Source: Chloroflexota bacterium
GTDB lineage: Bacteria; Chloroflexota; Chloroflexia; Chloroflexales; Herpetosiphonaceae
Assembly (NCBI GenBank): GCA_020161265.1
Contig: JAIUOC010000003.1
Coordinates: 516,299-580,298, forward strand
Reading direction: 5' to 3'
DNA: 64,000 nt
Shown one piece after another: positions 42,454 to 51,806 of the stretch. Numbering within the stretch: position 1 is the stretch's first letter; every line of letters starts with the position of its first letter. The notes below the pieces were generated by a model. It worked only from the letters and a program-made list of their open reading frames with translations. It was not told the origin of the DNA and did not search any database. The position numbers and the translations under genes were made by a program.

Positions 42454-43734
42454 ATGGCTGACGAAGTGAAATTCAACCGATTCGAAACCTTAGCGCTCCA
42501 TGGTGGTCAAAAACCCGATCCAACCACTGGTTCGCGGGCTGTGCCAATTTACCAAACCACCTCGTATGCCTTTCGGGATACCGACCATGCTGCGGCGTTG
42601 TTCTCATTGGCCGAGCCTGGTAACATTTATACGCGGATTATGAATCCCACCAACGATGTGTTTGAGCAACGCTTGGCTTTGCTCGAAGGTGGGATTGGCG
42701 CTTTGGCACTTTCATCAGGCCAAGCCGCTGAAACCTTTGCGATTTTGAACGTCGCTGAAGCTGGCGATAACATCGTTTCAGCAACCAACTTGTATGGTGG
42801 CACTTACAACTTATTCCATCACACCTTGCCACGTTGGGGCGTGCAAACCCGCTTCGTCGATGCTAGCGACCCAGAAAACTTCCGCGCTGCGGTAGACGAA
42901 CGCACCAAAGCTTTCTACTTGGAAAGCATTGGCAATCCCAAGTTGCAAATCCCTGATTTTGAAAAGATTGCCCAAATTGCCCATGAAGTTGGCGTGCCGT
43001 TGATTGTCGATAACACTGCTGCAACTCCATTCTTGTTGCGGCCAATCGAGCACGGTGCAGACATCGTTGTGCACTCAGCAACCAAATTTATTGGTGGCCA
43101 CGGCACGACGATTGGTGGGGTGATTGTTGATGCAGGCAAGTTCGATTGGGCTGCCAGCGGTCGCTTCACCCAATACACCACGCCTGATCAATCGTATCAC
43201 GGCTTGCGCTTTGCTGATTTGGGCGCACCAGCCTACATTCTCAAAGCTCGGGTGCAATTGTTGCGCGACTTTGGTTCATGTCTCAGCCCATTCAACTCGT
43301 TCTTGTTGTTGCAAGGCTTAGAAACTCTGCACCTGCGCTTGGAACGCCACGTTCAAAACGCTGCGGCTGTTGCCAAGTTCTTAACTGAACATAAGAATGT
43401 CGAATGGGTCAACTACCCAGGCTTGCCCGGCCACCCATCATACGAATTGGCGCAAAAGTATCTTCCCAAGGGTGCTGGTGCCTTGGTTGGCTTTGGGCTT
43501 AAAGGTGGTTTGGCTGCTGGTCGGAGCTTTATCGATAAGTTGCAATTGTTCTCGCACTTGGCCAACATTGGCGACTCGAAGTCGTTGGCAATTCACCCAG
43601 CGACCACGACTCACCAACAATTGACCGATGAAGAACGCTTGGCAACGGGTGTGACCGCCGATTACGTTCGTTTGTCAGTGGGTACGGAAGCTATCGACGA
43701 TATTCTCGCCGATTTGGAACAAGCCCTTGCTTAA
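42454..43734 (+). CDS. metY: O-acetylhomoserine sulfhydrylase
   Basis: The protein has 426 residues from ATG 42454 with AAGGAG 8 nt upstream; the frame upstream to 42397 has no RBS. It is a PLP enzyme that makes homocysteine from O-acetylhomoserine and sulfide. Family features are [57 protein letters not shown] and the PLP lysine in [18 protein letters not shown]. It ends with [14 protein letters not shown] and [13 protein letters not shown]. The length is usual. It follows a SAM-I riboswitch and precedes metX. Confidence 0.96.
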   Translation: MADEVKFNRFETLALHGGQKPDPTTGSRAVPIYQTTSYAFRDTDHAAALFSLAEPGNIYTRIMNPTNDVFEQRLALLEGGIGALALSSGQAAETFAILNVAEAGDNIVSATNLYGGTYNLFHHTLPRWGVQTRFVDASDPENFRAAVDERTKAFYLESIGNPKLQIPDFEKIAQIAHEVGVPLIVDNTAATPFLLRPIEHGADIVVHSATKFIGGHGTTIGGVIVDAGKFDWAASGRFTQYTTPDQSYHGLRFADLGAPAYILKARVQLLRDFGSCLSPFNSFLLLQGLETLHLRLERHVQNAAAVAKFLTEHKNVEWVNYPGLPGHPSYELAQKYLPKGAGALVGFGLKGGLAAGRSFIDKLQLFSHLANIGDSKSLAIHPATTTHQQLTDEERLATGVTADYVRLSVGTEAIDDILADLEQALA

Positions 43735-43745
43735 TCGCTTAGTGC

Positions 43746-43840
43746 CAGCAGTGAGAGTGTGTTGACACTGCTGCATGTCAGGGAGTTGCGACCCTAACCG
43801 AAATTGTACGGGTGGATGCTCAACTGCTGCTGAGCATCCA
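43746..43840 (+). promoter_or_regulatory. Two strong hairpins between metY and the next gene
   Basis: CAGCAGTG (43746-43753) pairs with CACTGCTG (43766-43773). TGGATGCTCA (43813-43822) pairs perfectly with TGAGCATCCA (43831-43840) around an 8-nt loop. The second stem ends about 7 nt before the RBS AAGGAG. No T-run follows either, so RNA processing, stability or translation control is more likely than termination. Confidence 0.6.
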
Positions 43841-43858
43841 CAGACCAAGGAGTTCCCG

Positions 43859-44230
43859 ATGTCGCATAATCATGATTTACTCAAGCCTTTACGCTCGGCC
43901 CATGGCGAGTTTGTTACAACCGTTCTTGCCCAGGCCAAAGCGGCAAATCCTGCACCGTTAGTTGAACAATTGGTAGCCCACAATCGCTGGGCTGTGGCAC
44001 AACTCCGCGCCGTGCCGCAGCGAGCTGGAGCAATGCCCCCTGCTTCTGGCACCATGATCGATGTTAGTGGAATGCTAGCCGAATTGGCTGCGAGCTGTGC
44101 AGATTTGGGGGCGGCTGTCCGCGATTTACCAGCGGAAGCAGTTGAGTGCGGTTCAAGCATGGTCGATGCGATCATCGGGTACTATCACGAACAAACCGCC
44201 CGCTTGCGCCAAGGAGGTACGCGGCTATGA
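43859..44230 (+). CDS. Hypothetical helical protein between metY and metX
   Basis: The protein has 123 residues from ATG 43859 with AAGGAG 6 nt upstream. It starts MSHNHDLLKPLRSAHGEF and is rich in Ala, with several helices, a HNRWAVAQLR segment and a few Cys. There is no membrane segment or signal peptide. The layout is weakly like a small DinB or hemerythrin-type helical bundle, but no motif is certain. It overlaps metX by ATGA, so the two are co-translated, which suggests a role in methionine supply. Confidence 0.75.
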   Translation: MSHNHDLLKPLRSAHGEFVTTVLAQAKAANPAPLVEQLVAHNRWAVAQLRAVPQRAGAMPPASGTMIDVSGMLAELAASCADLGAAVRDLPAEAVECGSSMVDAIIGYYHEQTARLRQGGTRL

Positions 44231-45399
44231 CCGATACCGTCACCTTGGGCGATGTGCCGACCGTTACCCAACCTGCTTGGGGACGGTCGGTTGGCTTTGT
44301 AACGCCGCAAGTGCAGATCTTCACTGAGCCGTTTCGCACTGCGAGCGGCGCTTTGATTCCAGCACCATGGCAACTAAGCTATGAAACCTATGGAAAACTT
44401 AATGCCGATCGCTCAAATGTGATTTTGCTGTGCCATGCGCTATCGGGCGATGCCCATGCTGCTGGTCGATATAGTGTTCACGATAGCAAAGCTGGTTGGT
44501 GCGAACCCTTTATTGGCCCAGGCCGCGCCTTTGATACCGACCGCTATTTTGTGATTTGCTCGAATATTTTGGGTGGTTGTGGTGGCTCAACTGGGCCATC
44601 ATCACTGCATCCCCACACCGGAACCCACTGGGGCAGCCGTTTTCCAGTTTTGACGATTGGCGATATCGTGGCGGCCCAAGTGCGCTTGCTTGATGCTTTG
44701 GGAATTGAACGCTTACTGGCGGTTGCAGGTGGCTCACTTGGTGGCATGCAAGCGCTCGAATGGGCGGCGAGCTGGGGTGATCGGGTGCGAGGTGTGATTG
44801 CCTTAGCGACCACGGCACGTTCCTCGGCTATGGCCATGGCTTTGAGTGCAGTTGGTCGCCAGGCGATTGTCAGTGATCCCGATTGGCGCGGCGGCGATTA
44901 TTATGGCACGGCTGGCCCAGCTAATGGCTTAGCCACCGCCCGCCGGATCGGCCATATCAGCTATTTGAGTGCTGAAGCCTTAGAAGAAAAGTTCGATCGG
45001 CGTTGGCAGCACGAAGCCTCACCACAATGGAGCCATCAGCCCGAATTTGCGGTCGAGAGCTATCTTGATTATCAAGGGCGAGCGTTTGTGCAGCGCTTTG
45101 ATGCCAACAGCTATTTGGTGATTTCGCGGGCTATGGATTATTTTGATTTGGGTCAGCGAGTTGGTGGTCTCTCCACAGCCTTTGCTAACACCCAAGCGCG
45201 ATTTTTTGTGGCGACATGGAGCAGCGATTGGCTCTACCCTGAGCGTGATGGCGAGATCATTCAACAAGCAGCGCAGGCAGCTGGCCGTGCGGTTGTGCAT
45301 TATCCCTTTCATAGCACCAAAGGCCATGATGCCTTTTTGCTTGAAGATGCTCAACTAACCCCGCCGTTGATCGATTGGCTTGCTAGTTTAAGCGCCTAA
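44227..45399 (+). CDS. metX: Homoserine O-acetyltransferase
   Basis: The protein has 390 residues from ATG 44227, overlapping the stop of the small gene before it; the longer frame to 44146 lies inside that gene. It acetylates homoserine with acetyl-CoA to give the substrate of MetY. It has the alpha/beta-hydrolase fold: LSYETYGKLNADRSNVILLC, HALSGDAHAAGR, GGCGGSTGPSS, the nucleophile in AGGSLGGMQALEWA, SSDWLYP with the acid and a late STKGHDAFLLE with the catalytic His. The acyl donor (acetyl or succinyl) cannot be settled by eye, but pairing with metY favours acetyl. Confidence 0.95.
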   Translation: MTDTVTLGDVPTVTQPAWGRSVGFVTPQVQIFTEPFRTASGALIPAPWQLSYETYGKLNADRSNVILLCHALSGDAHAAGRYSVHDSKAGWCEPFIGPGRAFDTDRYFVICSNILGGCGGSTGPSSLHPHTGTHWGSRFPVLTIGDIVAAQVRLLDALGIERLLAVAGGSLGGMQALEWAASWGDRVRGVIALATTARSSAMAMALSAVGRQAIVSDPDWRGGDYYGTAGPANGLATARRIGHISYLSAEALEEKFDRRWQHEASPQWSHQPEFAVESYLDYQGRAFVQRFDANSYLVISRAMDYFDLGQRVGGLSTAFANTQARFFVATWSSDWLYPERDGEIIQQAAQAAGRAVVHYPFHSTKGHDAFLLEDAQLTPPLIDWLASLSA

Positions 45400-45408
45400 A
45401 ATAATCAA

Positions 45409-45433
45409 CGCCCCGCACTTGCGGGGCGTTTTT
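45409..45433. terminator. Terminator of the met operon
   Basis: CGCCCCGC (45409-45416), loop ACTT and GCGGGGCG (45421-45428), followed by five T. It lies between metX and a convergent gene and may work in both directions. Confidence 0.92.
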
Positions 45434-45453
45434 GCTTGGAGATGGATGATTAC

Positions 45454-46260
45454 TTAGCGACTACCAAGGATGCGGACAGCCCGTTCGCGTAATTTATCGG
45501 CCAATTGCGTCGCATTCGGGCGACCAACCAACAAACGAATTGACTCCTCGAATGCGCTGATTGCAGCATGAACTTGCTCGTTGGAAGCATTATTGGCAGT
45601 TGGCTCGATGCCAACTCGACGATAGGCCTCGGAGAGCAAGACGCTGGCTGAATTGCCTAAGGCTCCACGGGCCATCTCCTCGAATTGAGGAAACAACGAC
45701 TCAGCCAGATTCAGCTCTTTTTTTTCGATTAAGCCATTGCGCAATAAATTTGCCACGATTTCGCACGAGCGAAACCAACCTAAACCAGTGCGTTCAGCGA
45801 TCAAAGCAACAGTATTTTTGCCATTGATCATCGTCAGCACGCGCCATTCATCGGCAGCGAGATTAATATCCCGCGAGCCGGTATCGGGATTTTGCACCAA
45901 GCGCAGGACGACATTGGTATTGGGCACAAACTGCTCAATTTCGGCCCAGCGATCTTGGCGATCGATCCCTTCCATAATGATCATCTCGTTGGATGAAGTA
46001 ATTGTTGGCGGTGGCACAGCTTGTTCATAAAAACGGAACTGACCTTCGTGGAACGTGAAGAAGGTCAGGGCAGCCTCGAGCGGCTCCAAATTGCCAAGCG
46101 TTGCACCAGTAATCCGGCCATCACGAAAATACAGGTAGCCCTCAACCGATTCATCGCCTTGGAGCGCCTGAACATGAGTTGCGCCTGTTTTTTTACTCAA
46201 GTCAACGAGTTGAATCAGGTCGGAGATACTCAGATCTCGCAAATTACCTTCAAGTGCCAT
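45454..46260 (-). CDS. DUF4388 (PATAN-type) domain protein
   Basis: The protein has 268 residues from ATG 46260. The N-terminal ~110 residues match DUF4388/PATAN: MALEGNLRDLSISDLIQLVD, then GYLYFRDGRITGATLG and ALTFFTFHEGQFRFYEQ. A winged-helix-like middle (DEWRVLTMINGKNTVALIAE, GLGWFRSCEIVANLLRNGLI) follows, with a helical C-terminus. DUF4388 proteins are common next to roadblock/MglA genes in gliding bacteria and may link small GTPases to regulation. It is the last gene of the leftward MglA-type operon. Confidence 0.85.
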   Translation of the reverse strand: MALEGNLRDLSISDLIQLVDLSKKTGATHVQALQGDESVEGYLYFRDGRITGATLGNLEPLEAALTFFTFHEGQFRFYEQAVPPPTITSSNEMIIMEGIDRQDRWAEIEQFVPNTNVVLRLVQNPDTGSRDINLAADEWRVLTMINGKNTVALIAERTGLGWFRSCEIVANLLRNGLIEKKELNLAESLFPQFEEMARGALGNSASVLLSEAYRRVGIEPTANNASNEQVHAAISAFEESIRLLVGRPNATQLADKLRERAVRILGSR

Positions 46261-46280
46261 ACGGTGACCCTACGGACAAT

Positions 46281-46304
46281 AACTGGCAGGCGAGGCTGCC
46301 AGTT
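46281..46304 (-). promoter_or_regulatory. Intercistronic hairpin in the MglA-type operon
   Basis: AACTGGCAG (46281-46289) pairs perfectly with CTGCCAGTT (46296-46304) around a 6-nt loop, between the GTPase gene and the DUF4388 gene. No T-run follows on the leftward strand, so it is more likely an RNA-processing or stability element. Confidence 0.55.
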
Positions 46305-46314
46305 GAGACATGGT

Positions 46315-46890
46315 TTAGAGTTTGCTAATCACGAGTTTGCTAATGGCTTTGAGTGTATCGAATACACCTACGCCAGTGGTTGCGACGGCCTCATAGCGTT
46401 GCCAGCCCAACGGATTCAAATATTTATCCATGACTGGGGTGGGCAATGCACCGGGCATATCACGTTTATTATATTGCAACACGATGGGGAATTCGCTGAA
46501 CTTCTTGTTTTGGCGAGTGATATTACGGGCCAACTCTTGCAAACTTTTGATATCTTCTTGGAGCTTATCACGTTGCGAGTCGGCGACGAAGACCACCCCA
46601 TCGGCCCCATTCAGCACGGCGACGCGGGTGCGTTCGTACAAAATTTGGCCAGGAACCGTGTACAAATGGAAACGGGTTGAGAAACCGCGCACCTTACCTA
46701 GGTCGAGCGGTAGAAAGTCAAAAAAGAGCGTGCGTTCGGTCTCGGTTGCAATCGACAATAGATCGCCTTTTGCTTCGCGGGGTACTTGGCTGTGAATATA
46801 CTGCAAATTAGTCGTTTTGCCACACATACCGGGGCCATAATAGACAATTTTACAGTGAATTTCGCGAACCCCTACGTTGATAATCGCCAT
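46315..46890 (-). CDS. MglA-like Ras-family small GTPase (gliding motility)
   Basis: The protein has 191 residues from ATG 46890 with GAGAGGA 4 nt upstream. The family start AIINVGVREIHCKIVYYGPG is followed by P-loop GPGMCGKTTN and switch region TETERTLFFDFLPLDLG. The G3 site reads YTVPGQ, where MglA and other Ras proteins differ at the Asp, and the base motif is NKRD. MglA sets cell polarity and drives gliding in Myxococcus, and works with the roadblock protein MglB. The gene downstream codes for a DUF4388 protein and those upstream for roadblock proteins, so this is likely a gliding polarity switch here. Confidence 0.93.
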   Translation of the reverse strand: MAIINVGVREIHCKIVYYGPGMCGKTTNLQYIHSQVPREAKGDLLSIATETERTLFFDFLPLDLGKVRGFSTRFHLYTVPGQILYERTRVAVLNGADGVVFVADSQRDKLQEDIKSLQELARNITRQNKKFSEFPIVLQYNKRDMPGALPTPVMDKYLNPLGWQRYEAVATTGVGVFDTLKAISKLVISKL

Positions 46891-46944
46891 AGGTCCTCTC
46901 AAAACATAGTCTGAAGCGTATGCTAAAAAACCCCAGACAGCAAC

Positions 46945-46975
46945 CGACTAGGAAGGGTATAAGTCAGCCTAGTCG
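46945..46975 (-). promoter_or_regulatory. Inverted repeat at the stop of the roadblock gene
   Basis: CGACTAGG (46945-46952) pairs with CCTAGTCG (46968-46975) and overlaps the stop codon at 46969-46971. On the leftward strand it is followed after about 20 nt by GGGGTTTTTTAG. It may be a weak attenuator before the GTPase gene. Confidence 0.45.
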
Positions 46976-47463
46976 CGGAAAAGCAAATCAATCGTATCTT
47001 CCATGGAAGTACGGAAATTGCTCCCCAACACTTCATCTCGCGATTTGTGTTGTTTCCGCACGCGCTCCAAGACGGAGGCGAGTTCTTCGGTCGCCTTTTT
47101 GGTCAAGACCTTCACCAGCCCAATGTGCGTACCCTTATTGAAAATAATGGTCAAAATCCATTGGTCATCGATCAAGGCGATAAAGAGATTTTCGCGCACG
47201 CCTTGTTGCAAGAGCATGCGGAAATCCTTTTCACGCAACAGTTTCGCGATCTGTTGAGATGAGGCGAACGATCCGGCGATCAACGCGCCCAAGGCCGTGG
47301 TATCTTGGCGATTGCCATCACCCGAAGCGGCAATAACCTGGCCACTTTTGTCGAGCAGCAACGCATAGTTACCGCCAGTATCTTCCACAAGGCGCGTTAA
47401 ACATTCGTCAATATGGGCGACTTCCTCTGGCGGAACAATTAAACTAGCTAGTTGTGGATCCAT
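46969..47463 (-). CDS. Roadblock/LC7-domain protein (MglB-like)
   Basis: The protein has 164 residues from ATG 47463, which is 5 nt after AGGTGG; a GTG at 47472 is less likely. The roadblock fold is readable: LVEDTGGNYALLLDKSGQVI, AALGALIAGSFASSQQIAKLL-like helix (TTALGALIAGSFASSQQIAK), FIALIDDQWILTIIFNKGTH and GLVKVLTKKATEELASVLER. Such proteins bind MglA-type GTPases as activators. The C-terminal tail (SRDEVLGSNFRTSMEDTIDL) is an added helix. The GTPase gene lies just downstream. Confidence 0.88.
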   Translation of the reverse strand: MDPQLASLIVPPEEVAHIDECLTRLVEDTGGNYALLLDKSGQVIAASGDGNRQDTTALGALIAGSFASSQQIAKLLREKDFRMLLQQGVRENLFIALIDDQWILTIIFNKGTHIGLVKVLTKKATEELASVLERVRKQHKSRDEVLGSNFRTSMEDTIDLLFRD

Positions 47464-47529
47464 ACGTGCCACCTATCCATGGTCTGGAGTGCGAAGTATT
47501 TTCCAAGCAAAGACGAGCGATTACGGCTC

Positions 47530-47538
47530 ATTATAGCA
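47530..47538 (-). promoter_or_regulatory. Extended -10 promoter within the MglA-type operon
   Basis: The reverse strand reads TGC-TATAAT about 67 nt before ATG 47463, with no good -35. It would allow the roadblock-GTPase-DUF4388 part to be expressed apart from the upstream pair. Confidence 0.5.
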
Positions 47539-47599
47539 CAGGACGTTCCAATATAACATGCTTTCTTGACGATTTTGCCAAAAATAGCCTGCTAGCTGC

Positions 47600-47965
47600 T
47601 TAGATCGCGGCCAAGGCTGCATCTAAGTTGGCACGATGGGCTTGAGCCATATAGCGTAACTTGCCTAACAGTTCGCGTGAACTGGTTAGCACGACCAGCA
47701 TAGCATCGCTGCTGACTGGTTCGAGTAGGATCAAGCCTTGATCATATTCGAGCACAGTTTGCACCGAGCCACCTTTGTTGATTTCCCGACCGAGCGCCTC
47801 AGCCATGGCTAAGCCATTCGATGCTACCGCGCAGATCGCGTCAACATCAACCCCAGAACGCGCTGAGCTTTCAATTAAAAGACCATCGGTTCCTGCAACC
47901 GCAGCGAGTTCTACGTTTTCCAGTGTGCGAAATTGATTTAGCACATCACGCAGTGTCTTGCTCAT
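47600..47965 (-). CDS. Second roadblock/LC7-domain protein
   Basis: The protein has 121 residues from ATG 47965 with GGAG about 11 nt upstream. It is a minimal roadblock domain with VELAAVAGTDGLLIESSARS, ICAVASNGLAMAEALGREIN, VQTVLEYDQGLILLEPVSSD and AMLVVLTSS. The alternation of strands and helices fits a homodimer that binds a small GTPase. It is distinct from the longer roadblock protein encoded next, so the operon has two such partners for one GTPase. Confidence 0.88.
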   Translation of the reverse strand: MSKTLRDVLNQFRTLENVELAAVAGTDGLLIESSARSGVDVDAICAVASNGLAMAEALGREINKGGSVQTVLEYDQGLILLEPVSSDAMLVVLTSSRELLGKLRYMAQAHRANLDAALAAI

Positions 47966-47986
47966 GGAGGTGTGCTCTCCTTCGAA

Positions 47987-48325
47987 CTACGAGAATGAAG
48001 AATCCGAGGATCGTCGCCGTAATCGTGCCGTTGGTCGCGCTCGCAGCCGTTTGAGGCGGCTACGGGCTTCTTTCGGCGGTCGCCCCGTTCGGATATTGCG
48101 CAGCGAATCAATTGTGGCAACTATCGCACGATCCGCCCAGCCATAAATCGTTGGCCGACTTTTGCTCAGCTCGTGAGCAAGTTGCGTGACGTTGGTTTTG
48201 TATTCAGGGTCGAAGGTGGCAAGGTTGATCCGCGCCGAGGCGATAATTTGGTGTATCTCCTCGTCGGTGAGTTGATAATCATTGATCAGTTTGCTGGCAC
48301 GTTTACCCGCTCGATCAAATTGCAT
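47987..48325 (-). CDS. Small helix-turn-helix protein with basic tail
   Basis: The protein has 112 residues from ATG 48325 with AAAGGAG 7 nt upstream; the longer frame to 48412 is not supported. It begins MQFDRAGKRASKLINDYQLT and has a helix-turn-helix (TNVTQLAHELSKSRPTIYGW). The tail is Arg-rich (RPPKEARSRLKRLRARPTAR), which suggests DNA or RNA binding. No family name is sure. It is the first gene of the leftward roadblock/MglA operon and may regulate it. Confidence 0.7.
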   Translation of the reverse strand: MQFDRAGKRASKLINDYQLTDEEIHQIIASARINLATFDPEYKTNVTQLAHELSKSRPTIYGWADRAIVATIDSLRNIRTGRPPKEARSRLKRLRARPTARLRRRSSDSSFS

Positions 48326-48786
48326 GCCATTGCTCCTTTGGATTGCCGATGGAGCGCTCCTCTTCATGGTACAGACCCAACGTTGTGCTTTGGACGAATT
48401 GTGGTGGCTCATCTTAGCATAGGATAGACAGGGTGTCTAGAGGAGTTTGTAAATAGTAATACCTAGGACTTTTGGGGCATAGGCCAGCTTGTAATCAATC
48501 TAACGCGCTATTTTAGCCCTCTCACCCAGCGTAAGTCTTGACACTTTTTAATTTGAATATCCCCCATCATTAACCGTTAGTTGCGCACATTAACGCACAA
48601 AGTCATGCTGAACTGCGCCCAAAGTACTATGGGGATCATGGACAAAGCGTGGTATTATCGCTCCCATGAGATGATCAGGCTCGATCATGGAGGATCTTGC
48701 CTGACATTTATTGTGTTTAGCCTCTTTGTCCTTTTTTTATTCTACTAGCTGTTGTCGTTGTTAAACTTCGCGGAGGATTCGTTTTT
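48326..48786. other. Intergenic region upstream of the kelch protein
   Basis: About 460 nt between divergent genes. A TGG-TATTAT extended -10-like box lies at 48650-48658, pointing to the kelch gene, with no clear -35. A short palindrome ATGATCAGGCTCGATCAT lies just after it. No other gene is seen. Confidence 0.4.
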
Positions 48787-51756
48787 ATGGTCTTTTTCGC
48801 TCGTTCAAGGGATTTGTTGCCCCGCTTGCTGAGCGGGTTGCTGCTGCTGACCTTGATCATTACGGGGTTGTTGGTGCAGTCGCAGGCCCAGGCTCAAACT
48901 GCCCAACCACAGGCTGTTGCCACTAGTGCCACAACGACGATGTTTAGTTGGCAAGATGGCGCAACCGTGCCGCAACCACGTTTTGAATCGCAAGGGGTCT
49001 TTGTCAATGGCAAGTTGTATGTAATTGGTGGCTTTATTAGTTGTTGTACCCAAATTAATGCCACCGATTTGGTCGATGTTTATGATTTGGCCAGCAATAC
49101 CTGGCAACGGATCGCCAGTATTCCCGAGGCGATCAGCCATGCCCCAGTTGTTGCCGATGGCACCAATATCTATGTTCTCGGTGGCTATTCGGGCAATAAT
49201 CCTGGTGGTAGCACCAACCACGTTTGGAAGTTAAACACGCTCACCAATACATGGACGCGTGGCATCGATTTGCCCGTTGCTCGCGGTGGCGCTGGCGCAG
49301 CGATTGTTAATCGTAAAATTTATTTCTTCGGTGGTGCTGTGCGTACCGCTGGCGTATTTGATGATACCGACTTCGGCGACCACTATATGCTCGATTTGAG
49401 CCTCGCTAACCCAACTTGGGTTTCACGCGCTGCCATGCCTAACCCACGTAACCACACCGCTGCTGGCGTGGTCGATGGCAAAATTTACGCCGTCGGCGGC
49501 CAGCATGGTAAAGCCGAAGAATCGGCCAACCAAGCCGAGGTTGATCGTTATGATCCCGCAACCAATACGTGGACACGGGTCGCTGATATGCCGATTCCCA
49601 AAGGCCATACGTCATCATCAACCTTTGGCTATCGTGGCCGTTTATTGGTGATTGGTGGCTCGATCAATGGTGGTACCAGCGGCCTTGCTTCGGCTGATGT
49701 GCTGATGTACGACCCTAAAAGCGATGTTTGGATGAAGTTAGTTTCGTTGCCAGCCTATCGTAAAACCCCAGTTGCCGATGTTTGGAATAACAAACTTGTG
49801 GTGACGACTGGCGGCGGTTATGGCCAAACCGATACCACCTGGATTGGCAATTTGCCCGATTCATGGGAAGCTAATGGCAACATGCCTGTGCCATTGGGTG
49901 AGGTTGCCAGTGGAATTATCGGCAACAAAATGTATGTTGTCGGTCAAGGCAATGCTGCAACCTTGCGCTACAACTTGACGACTGGCAGCTATAGCTCAAC
50001 CACCACTTTGGCTCAACGGGCCTTGCGTGGCAATCACCACGCTGCCGAAGTAATCAACGGTAAATTCTATTTATTTGGTGGCCTCGATAACAGTAGTGAT
50101 GGTAAAGTCCAAATCTATGATCCTGTGTCCAACACCTGGGCCATGGGCGCGGATATGCCGTTTGCCGCTGGGGCTAGCTCCTCAGCCGTGATCAATGGCT
50201 ATGCCTATGTTGCTGGCGGGATTATCAATGGCAGTACAACCACCCGTGTAGCCCGCTATGATCCAGTCGCGAACACTTGGACTGAAGTTGCCGCCATGCC
50301 GCGCGGTCGCAATCACGCTGCTTCGGCGACTGATGGTAGCAAATTGTATGTCTTTGGTGGGCGTGGGCCAGGCAGCGGCGATGGCAATAATGTTGCTAAT
50401 GGCTTTGATACTGTCCAAATTTATGATCCTGTCAGCAATTCATGGCGCTCAAGCATGACCGATGCAACGATTGCGCCATTGCCGCAAGCCCGTGGTGGCA
50501 TGGGCAAAGCGGTTTATTATGATGGTGAGTTTTATATTTTTGGCGGTGAAACGCTTGATGGTGCAGGCGCGGTCACTGGCAATGTGTATGATCGGGTTGA
50601 TATTTACAATCCAATTCTTAACCGCTGGCGCACTGGTTCGCCTATGCCAACCGCCCGCCATGGCATCTTCCCCGTGATCAACGGCGGACGAATTTACATT
50701 GCTGGGGGTGGCACGGTTGCGGGCTTTAGCCAAACCAACATCACCGAAATCTATAACCCAGGGATTGCTACCGACGAAAATGCCCACCTCGAAAGCAATG
50801 GTCAAGTTGGCTTCGATTCTGAGCAAGTTCACGGCAATACCGCGCGTGGTCAGTGGTCGTGGCAAACTCGCAATGATGTTGATCGCCCTGGCTTCAGCGG
50901 CAACAACTACTTTGCCGTCTTGCCCAATACTGGCACCCTTTCGGATACCAATTACACCACGCTGGCTCCACAACTGGATTATCGTGTGAAGTTCACCACG
51001 CCTGGTACCTATTATGTGTGGCTGCGTGGTTGGGCCGATAGCGGCGGCGATAATTCGGTGCACGTGGGCCTGAATGGTCAGCAATCAAGCTCATCGGATA
51101 AGATGACCTTGCCAATTTTCAGTGCTTGGCGTTGGTTCCGTGATACCGTTGATGCCGTCCCTTCAACTATCACTATTCCAAGCGCTGGGGTCTATACCCT
51201 GAATTTGTGGATGCGTGAGGATGGTTTCCGTGTTGATCGCTTGTATCTGACGACTGATGTTAATTTTGTGCCAAGCGATGCCCAATTAACCCCAACTCCG
51301 ACGACTGCGCCAACCGCGACGGTGAGCAACCCGACTGCGACCAACACTGCGGCGGCAACCAATACTGCGACCAATACACCAACCAATACACCCACAACGG
51401 TTCCGCCAACCGCGACCGATACGGCTACGGCGACCGAGGTTCCAACCAATACGCCAACCGCCACAACGGTTCCGCCAACGGCAACCGATACGCCAACTTC
51501 GACCAATACGCCTGAACCGTCAACCACTGAGCCAGCGACCAACACGCCGACTCCGACGATTACGGTAACAGCAACCAATACAACCACGGCGGTTCCGACG
51601 ACGGTTGTGCCAACCACGGCAGTGCCAACGGTAACTGAGACTCAAACTCCGACCGCAACTGTCACGGTAGGCACGATTACACCGAGTGAAACGCCAACCG
51701 CAACGGTTCCGACTGGTGAAACGCATCGAGTCTATCTGCCCTGGGCTTCTAAATAA
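48787..51756 (+). CDS. Secreted kelch-repeat surface protein with Thr/Pro stalk
   Basis: The protein has 989 residues from ATG 48787 with GGAGGA about 12 nt upstream. A signal peptide occupies ~1-37 ([22 protein letters not shown]). Kelch repeats fill ~50-655, shown by many copies of the pattern YVIGG/VYDPxxNxW/MPxxR, so one or two beta-propellers are expected. A beta-rich domain (~661-833) with [20 protein letters not shown] and [19 protein letters not shown] resembles carbohydrate-binding C-terminal domains of glycosidases. A Thr/Pro/Ala stalk (~834-979) leads to the end [10 protein letters not shown]. It is probably displayed on the cell surface and may bind sugars or proteins. No enzyme motif is seen. 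Confidence 0.9.
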   Translation: MVFFARSRDLLPRLLSGLLLLTLIITGLLVQSQAQAQTAQPQAVATSATTTMFSWQDGATVPQPRFESQGVFVNGKLYVIGGFISCCTQINATDLVDVYDLASNTWQRIASIPEAISHAPVVADGTNIYVLGGYSGNNPGGSTNHVWKLNTLTNTWTRGIDLPVARGGAGAAIVNRKIYFFGGAVRTAGVFDDTDFGDHYMLDLSLANPTWVSRAAMPNPRNHTAAGVVDGKIYAVGGQHGKAEESANQAEVDRYDPATNTWTRVADMPIPKGHTSSSTFGYRGRLLVIGGSINGGTSGLASADVLMYDPKSDVWMKLVSLPAYRKTPVADVWNNKLVVTTGGGYGQTDTTWIGNLPDSWEANGNMPVPLGEVASGIIGNKMYVVGQGNAATLRYNLTTGSYSSTTTLAQRALRGNHHAAEVINGKFYLFGGLDNSSDGKVQIYDPVSNTWAMGADMPFAAGASSSAVINGYAYVAGGIINGSTTTRVARYDPVANTWTEVAAMPRGRNHAASATDGSKLYVFGGRGPGSGDGNNVANGFDTVQIYDPVSNSWRSSMTDATIAPLPQARGGMGKAVYYDGEFYIFGGETLDGAGAVTGNVYDRVDIYNPILNRWRTGSPMPTARHGIFPVINGGRIYIAGGGTVAGFSQTNITEIYNPGIATDENAHLESNGQVGFDSEQVHGNTARGQWSWQTRNDVDRPGFSGNNYFAVLPNTGTLSDTNYTTLAPQLDYRVKFTTPGTYYVWLRGWADSGGDNSVHVGLNGQQSSSSDKMTLPIFSAWRWFRDTVDAVPSTITIPSAGVYTLNLWMREDGFRVDRLYLTTDVNFVPSDAQLTPTPTTAPTATVSNPTATNTAAATNTATNTPTNTPTTVPPTATDTATATEVPTNTPTATTVPPTATDTPTSTNTPEPSTTEPATNTPTPTITVTATNTTTAVPTTVVPTTAVPTVTETQTPTATVTVGTITPSETPTATVPTGETHRVYLPWASK

Positions 51757-51759
51757 GCA

Positions 51760-51800
51760 AAAAGCCCTGTGCGGTAACTCCGCACAGGGCTTTTGTTTTT
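51760..51800. terminator. Strong bidirectional terminator
   Basis: AAAAGCCCTGTGCGG (51760-51774) pairs perfectly with CCGCACAGGGCTTTT (51780-51794), a 15-bp stem, followed by GTTTTT. It serves the convergent kelch and hsp20 genes. Confidence 0.95.
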
Positions 51801-51806
51801 CAAGGC

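Noticed and set aside
51192..51617. 141-aa reverse frame rich in Val and Gly
   Set aside because: It is the mirror of the Thr/Pro stalk of the kelch protein; there is no start site and no protein-like composition.
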